From: Chersky-840 sp963794615
Lineage (GTDB): Bacteria > Actinomycetota > Acidimicrobiia > Acidimicrobiales > UBA8190
Direction: 5' to 3'
DNA: 64,000 nucleotides
Assembly (NCBI GenBank): GCA_963794615.1
Contig: CAWCEP010000008.1
Location: 1 to 64,000, forward strand
Part shown: piece after piece, positions 60,633 through 64,000 of the stretch
Layout of the letters: every line of letters starts with the position of its first letter
Numbering within the stretch: the stretch's first letter is position 1
The notes under the pieces: generated by a model
Told to the model about the DNA's origin: nothing
Seen by the model: the letters and a program-made list of their open reading frames with translations, nothing else
The model's database searches: none
Position numbers and translations under genes: made by a program

Positions 60633-62068
60633 GACACGGCGCCGGGGACACGGCCGATCCCGCCGTCGTAGAGCAACATGTCGCTGAGCGTACGGTCGGC
60701 AGTGGCGCGATCGCCACGTCAGCATGGACTGGGCGTGCTCGAGCACCACGGCCGGGTCGGTGATCTCGGTGCCCCACCCCGGGTCGGCTGCGAGGTCGAA
60801 GCACCGCCACGAGCCGTCGCCGTACTGCACGTAGGCGACGACGTCCGAGCGCACCACGGCGAGGTGCTTGGACTCGAGGCGGCGGTCCCACGGCCAGGGG
60901 TGCGGGCCCCGGAAGATGTACTCCCAGCGCCAGTCGTACTCCCAGTGGGCCGCGTCGCGCCACCACGGTGGCTGCTCGCCAGCGAGGAAGGGGGTGAGCG
61001 GCATGCCGTCGCACTGGGCGGGGACGTCGACGCCGATGGCCTCGCAGATCGTCGGGAACACGTCGACGTTCTCGGTGAACGCTCGTGACCACCTTGCCGT
61101 GGGTGTCGGGGTGGCGCGGGTCGCGCACGATGCCGGGGATGCGGTAGCTCGACTCGAACGGCCCGCCCTTGCCGAGCGTCGCCTGGTCGCCGAGCTGCTC
61201 GCCGTGGTCGGAGGTGACCACCACGAACGTGTCGTCCCACATCCCGAGGGCCCGCAGCGCGTCGAGGACCCGCCCCAGCTGCTCGTCGACGTCGGAGATC
61301 ATGCCCAGGTACTGGGCCTGCAGCGCCCGGAGCGCACCCTCGTCGCCCGGGGCGGGCTGGGCGGCCAGCCGACCGCAGAAGGGCATAGGCCGCGCCGGCG
61401 ACGCCAGCGGGGCGGCGAGCGCGTCGGGGTCGTAGGCCGCGCGACCAGTGCCCGGCCGCGGCGTAGGGCGGGTGCGGGCGCCAGTAGCTGGCGTGCGCGA
61501 ACCACGGGCCGTCCTGGCGCTCGAGCCAGGCGATGACCGCATCGCTCAGGAACGCGGACACGCCGTGCTCGGCCGGGCGGTCGGGCTCGGTGGCCAACGC
61601 CGCCGTCCCCGTCGGCGGGGACGTCGTAGCCGAGCTCGCCGAGCCACGCCACGCCAGGCGTCCTGCTCGTCGGGAAGGTCGAGGCCCACGTCGAAGCCGG
61701 GCGGGAATCCCTGGTAGGTCGACAGCCGGCGGTCGTCGGGCCCCGTGGCGGTGCGGGGATCGATCCCCTGGTCGGCGTAGCCGAAGACGGTCGGGGCGTA
61801 GCCGGCCCGGCGGGCCGCCCGGGCCACGTTGTCGAAGCGGAAGTCGAGCGGGGTGCCGTTGCCCACCACCCGGTTGTTGAGCTGGTAGGTGCCGGTGTAG
61901 AGGCAGGCCCGACCCGGGCCGCACGGGAGCGGCCTGGCTGTAGTGGCGGGCGAGGCGGACGCCTTCGCCCGCCAGCCGGTCGAGGTGCGGGGTCCGCACC
62001 ACGGGGTGCCCGGCCGCCGAGAGGCAATCGCCGCGGAACTGGTCGAGGGTGACGAGAAGAACGTTCAT
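60629..62068 (-). CDS. Alkaline-phosphatase-superfamily hydrolase (sulfatase / phosphonate monoester hydrolase-like), frameshifted
   Basis: The start ATG 62068 gives MNVLLVTLDQFRGDCLSAAG, with the first metal aspartates. The formylglycine motif is CGPGR in APCGPGRACLYTGTYQLNN (CxPxR), read in the frame after an indel near 61910. Later pieces are DVGLDLPDEQDAW, FLSDAVIAWLERQDGPWFAH, ASYWRPHPPYAA, LGMISDVDEQLGRVLDALRA, FVVVTSDHGEQLGDQATLGK (metal site) and DVFPTICEAIGVDVPAQCDG, ending LLYDGGIGRVPGAVS at 60629. About 480 residues with six or more indels. Relatives hydrolyse sulfate or phosphonate monoesters. It overlaps the HD gene and the desaturase-like gene, so it is in their operon. Confidence 0.75.
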
Positions 62069-63381
62069 CGCTGTGTTGCCAAGCCCCCCTTCTCGACACG
62101 CCGACGGTCGACGCGCCGACGCATCAGGCGCTGACCGGAACCTCGAGTCTCAGGTCGGTCCGGCTCCGGCCGCGGCAGCCGTCGAGCGGCGGCCCGCTCG
62201 GCCCGATGGGCGTTGGCCCATCCCGGGCCCCGCACGATGTAGGACAGCCGCTCGCGCCAGCTGGTGGAGGCGGCCACGTCGCGCAGCATCGACGCGTACT
62301 CGTGGGTGGCGATCCGCCCGGGCTGGAACGTGTTGATGTTCTTGGTGAGGCCGTAGACGACCCGGTCGCCTTCGGGCTCGAAGGTGCCGAAGAGCCTGTC
62401 CCACAGGATCAGGATGCTGCCGTGGTTGCGGTCGAGGTACTGGCGGTTCGATCCGTGGTGGACGCGATGGTGCGACGGGGTGTTGAGGACCTCCTCGGCC
62501 GGGCCGAGGGCTCCCGATCGTCTCGGTGTGGATCCAGTACTGGTAGAGCAGGTTCACGCCGCGGGCCGTCTCGACCAGCCCCGGCCGGATGCCGAACAGG
62601 CACAGCGATCCGAAGGGCACGAACGTCCCGAAGGCCTCGGCCACGGGCTGGCGCAGCGCGGTGGACAGGTTGTAGTGCTCGCTCGAGTGGTGCACGACGT
62701 GGATCGCCCACATGTACCGGCTGGTGTGCATGAAGCGGTGGTCCCAGTAGTAGAGGAAGTCCCACGCCGCGATGGCCGCCGCCACCGCCAGCGCGCCCGG
62801 TCCCGAGGTCGGGCACGATCCGGCGCCGCCACAGCCGCTCGGGCGTGGTGCGCGACGCCCACGTGGTGGTGATGGCCACGCCGCCCGCCACCACCGCCGT
62901 CACCCCACCGACGCCGAGACCCGACGCGCCGCCCGGGCCACGGCCGGGTGCGCCCCGGCGCCCCGAGCCCCGGCGCCCGGCTCGGGGGCGAGGCCCTCAG
63001 CCGCCATCCGTCTCGTCACGGCGTCGGCGACCGTCGTGGCCGCGGCCGCCCCGAGGGCCCCGACCACGACGGCCTCGCCCGTAGCGGCCCCGGCCCGGGG
63101 TGAACGGCGCCAGGAGCTTCGGCCCCACGCAACGGGGCCACCAGACTGCCAGCCCCATGGCCAGGCTGGCCAGGGTGTCGCGCTTCTCGTAGTCCCCGGC
63201 CGTGGGCCCGCTTCGGGCGGCCCGGCGCCGCAGCCAGAAGTACTCCCCCGCCATGGTGGCGAAGTAGAAGGGGACGGCGAGGACCGTCAGGTCCCGGCCC
63301 GCCCTCGGTCCCGGCCGTGGCGTGGGCGAGGGACCATCCGAGCGGGAACGGCGACGACGCATCCGGACCATTGTCGTGCAC
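62065..63381 (-). CDS. Sterol desaturase / fatty acid hydroxylase family membrane protein, frameshifted
   Basis: The start is probably GTG 63381 (HDNGPDASSPFPLGWSLAHA), continuing after an indel as DLTVLAVPFYFATMAGEYFW and RSGPTAGDYEKRDTLASLAM. The di-iron histidine motifs are WDHRFMH, HVVHHSSEHYN and HHRVHHGSN, in the correct order, with WDFLYYWDHRFMHTSRYMWA and LFGTFEPEGDRVVYGLTKNI between and after them. Four or more indels break the frame, notably in low-complexity GC runs at 62.9-63.1 kb. The stop overlaps the next gene's ATG. Members oxidise sterols, carotenoids, alkylglycerols or fatty acids in the membrane. Whether the substrate is linked to phosphonolipids is unknown. Confidence 0.75.
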
Positions 63382-63441
63382 CGGCCCGGGGCCGTCGACC
63401 CCGGGGCCGTCCCCGCTCCTCCCCGGCGCGAGCGAAGAGCG

Positions 63442-64000
63442 TCAGCCCGCCGATCGAGGCGCGAGGTCGCCCCGGGCGGGGCCGGCCAGGCCGTACAGCA
63501 AGAACGTGCACAGCTCGTCGGCCGCTTCGTGGCGCGGTGGCGGCCGGGGATCTCCGGCCCGCACCGACATGGCGCCGTAGAGCTGTTGGCCGACGAAGGT
63601 CATGGCCTTGTCGGCGTCGAGCAGCCGGAAGTCGCCCGAGCGCGTGCCCTGCTCGATCACGTCGTGGATGAGCCCGGCGACGTCGAGCCCGATGAGCTCG
63701 AGCTCGGCACCCACCGTCGAGGCCACCTGGCTCGGCACGCCCTGGGTGGCGAGGGCCAGACGGAAGAAGGCGGGGTTGTCGTCGATGCGCTCGAGCATGC
63801 CGAGCACGAGCGTGCGGAGCCGTTCCACCGGGGAGCCGTCGCGCTCCCACGAGGCCACCACGGCGTCGAGGAGCAGGGTGTGCATGCGCTGGAGGCACGC
63901 CCGCAGCAGCTCGTCGCGATTGGCGAAGTAGACGTACAGCGTGGACCGGGCCACGCCGGCCTCGGCGGCGATCTCGTCCATGGGGACCTCGGTCGTGCCC
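63442..64000 (-). CDS. TetR-family regulator, N-terminus beyond window
   Basis: The visible part starts inside the helix-turn-helix (TTEVPMDEIAAEAGVARSTL followed by YVYFANRDELL) and contains the ligand domain with ERLRTLVLGMLERIDDNPAF and DDADKAMTFVGQQLYGAMSV, ending at 63442. An in-frame ATG at 63981 would omit half of the DNA-binding domain, so the true start is beyond 64000. It lies 60 bases upstream of the desaturase-like gene on the same strand and is likely the regulator of that operon. Confidence 0.88.
   Translation of the reverse strand, partial: GTTEVPMDEIAAEAGVARSTLYVYFANRDELLRACLQRMHTLLLDAVVASWERDGSPVERLRTLVLGMLERIDDNPAFFRLALATQGVPSQVASTVGAELELIGLDVAGLIHDVIEQGTRSGDFRLLDADKAMTFVGQQLYGAMSVRAGDPRPPPRHEAADELCTFLLYGLAGPARGDLAPRSAG

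Overview
The window comes from a very GC-rich bacterium. Dense GTG starts, actinobacterial-type anti-sigma modules, heavy use of VOC, DUF664, DUF302 and DUF1345 families, and a complete branched-chain amide ABC operon all point to an actinobacterium, possibly Acidimicrobiia. That placement is inference; no rRNA or other marker gene is present. No tRNA, rRNA, CRISPR array or insertion sequence was seen.

Layout. 0-4.3 kb: an edge-truncated secreted IPT/TIG-repeat protein, a hidden small ABM-like gene, a membrane-anchored protein and a secreted lipase, all minus strand and all interrupted by frameshifts. 4.5-11.5 kb: a minus-strand accessory stretch with a 33-residue membrane peptide, two VOC proteins, DinB and TfoX remnants, an EAL phosphodiesterase, a GT4 glycosyltransferase, a PIG-L deacetylase and a YciI-like protein. 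11.6-19.3 kb: a lone lysyl-phosphatidylglycerol-synthase C-terminal domain, an MBL-fold hydrolase, a lipoprotein, a SnoaL-like protein, a two-propeller kelch protein and a coupled SDR / dihydrodipicolinate-reductase-like pair. 19.3-26.2 kb: DUF2079 membrane protein, HAD phosphatase, secreted GH31 glycosidase and cyclopropane-fatty-acid-type synthase. 26.6-31.6 kb: livG-livF-livH-livM plus a substrate-binding lipoprotein. 31.6-39 kb: dienelactone hydrolase, a secreted GH78-like glycosidase next to a PhyH dioxygenase, an alcohol dehydrogenase and a GGDEF cyclase.

39.4-51.8 kb is a general-stress island. It carries small DksA-like, DUF302, DUF1345, DUF6328, YihY, iron-permease-like, DUF6458 and YtxH-like proteins, followed by a full partner-switching set: SpoIIE/RsbU phosphatase, two STAS antagonists, three HATPase anti-sigma-like proteins (one fused to MEDS), and a SigB/SigF-type sigma factor at the end of an overlapping operon. 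Six GGGTA-type promoters of the SigB/SigF class can be read by eye in front of genes of this island, so regulator and probable regulon sit together.

51.8-59.3 kb: two MFS exporters, one divergent from a TetR repressor with a palindrome lying in the spacer of a near-consensus promoter, then an alpha/beta hydrolase, a hemerythrin-like protein and a second membrane GGDEF cyclase. 59.3-64 kb (minus strand): a TetR gene, then a tightly overlapping set of sterol-desaturase-like, alkaline-phosphatase-superfamily (CxPxR), HD-domain and PhyH-type proteins. The HD/PhyH pair resembles the PhnZ/PhnY oxidative phosphonate-cleavage pair, making this a candidate phosphonate-ester degradation operon. Genes here, as in the first 4 kb, contain many indels, which look more like sequence errors than decay.
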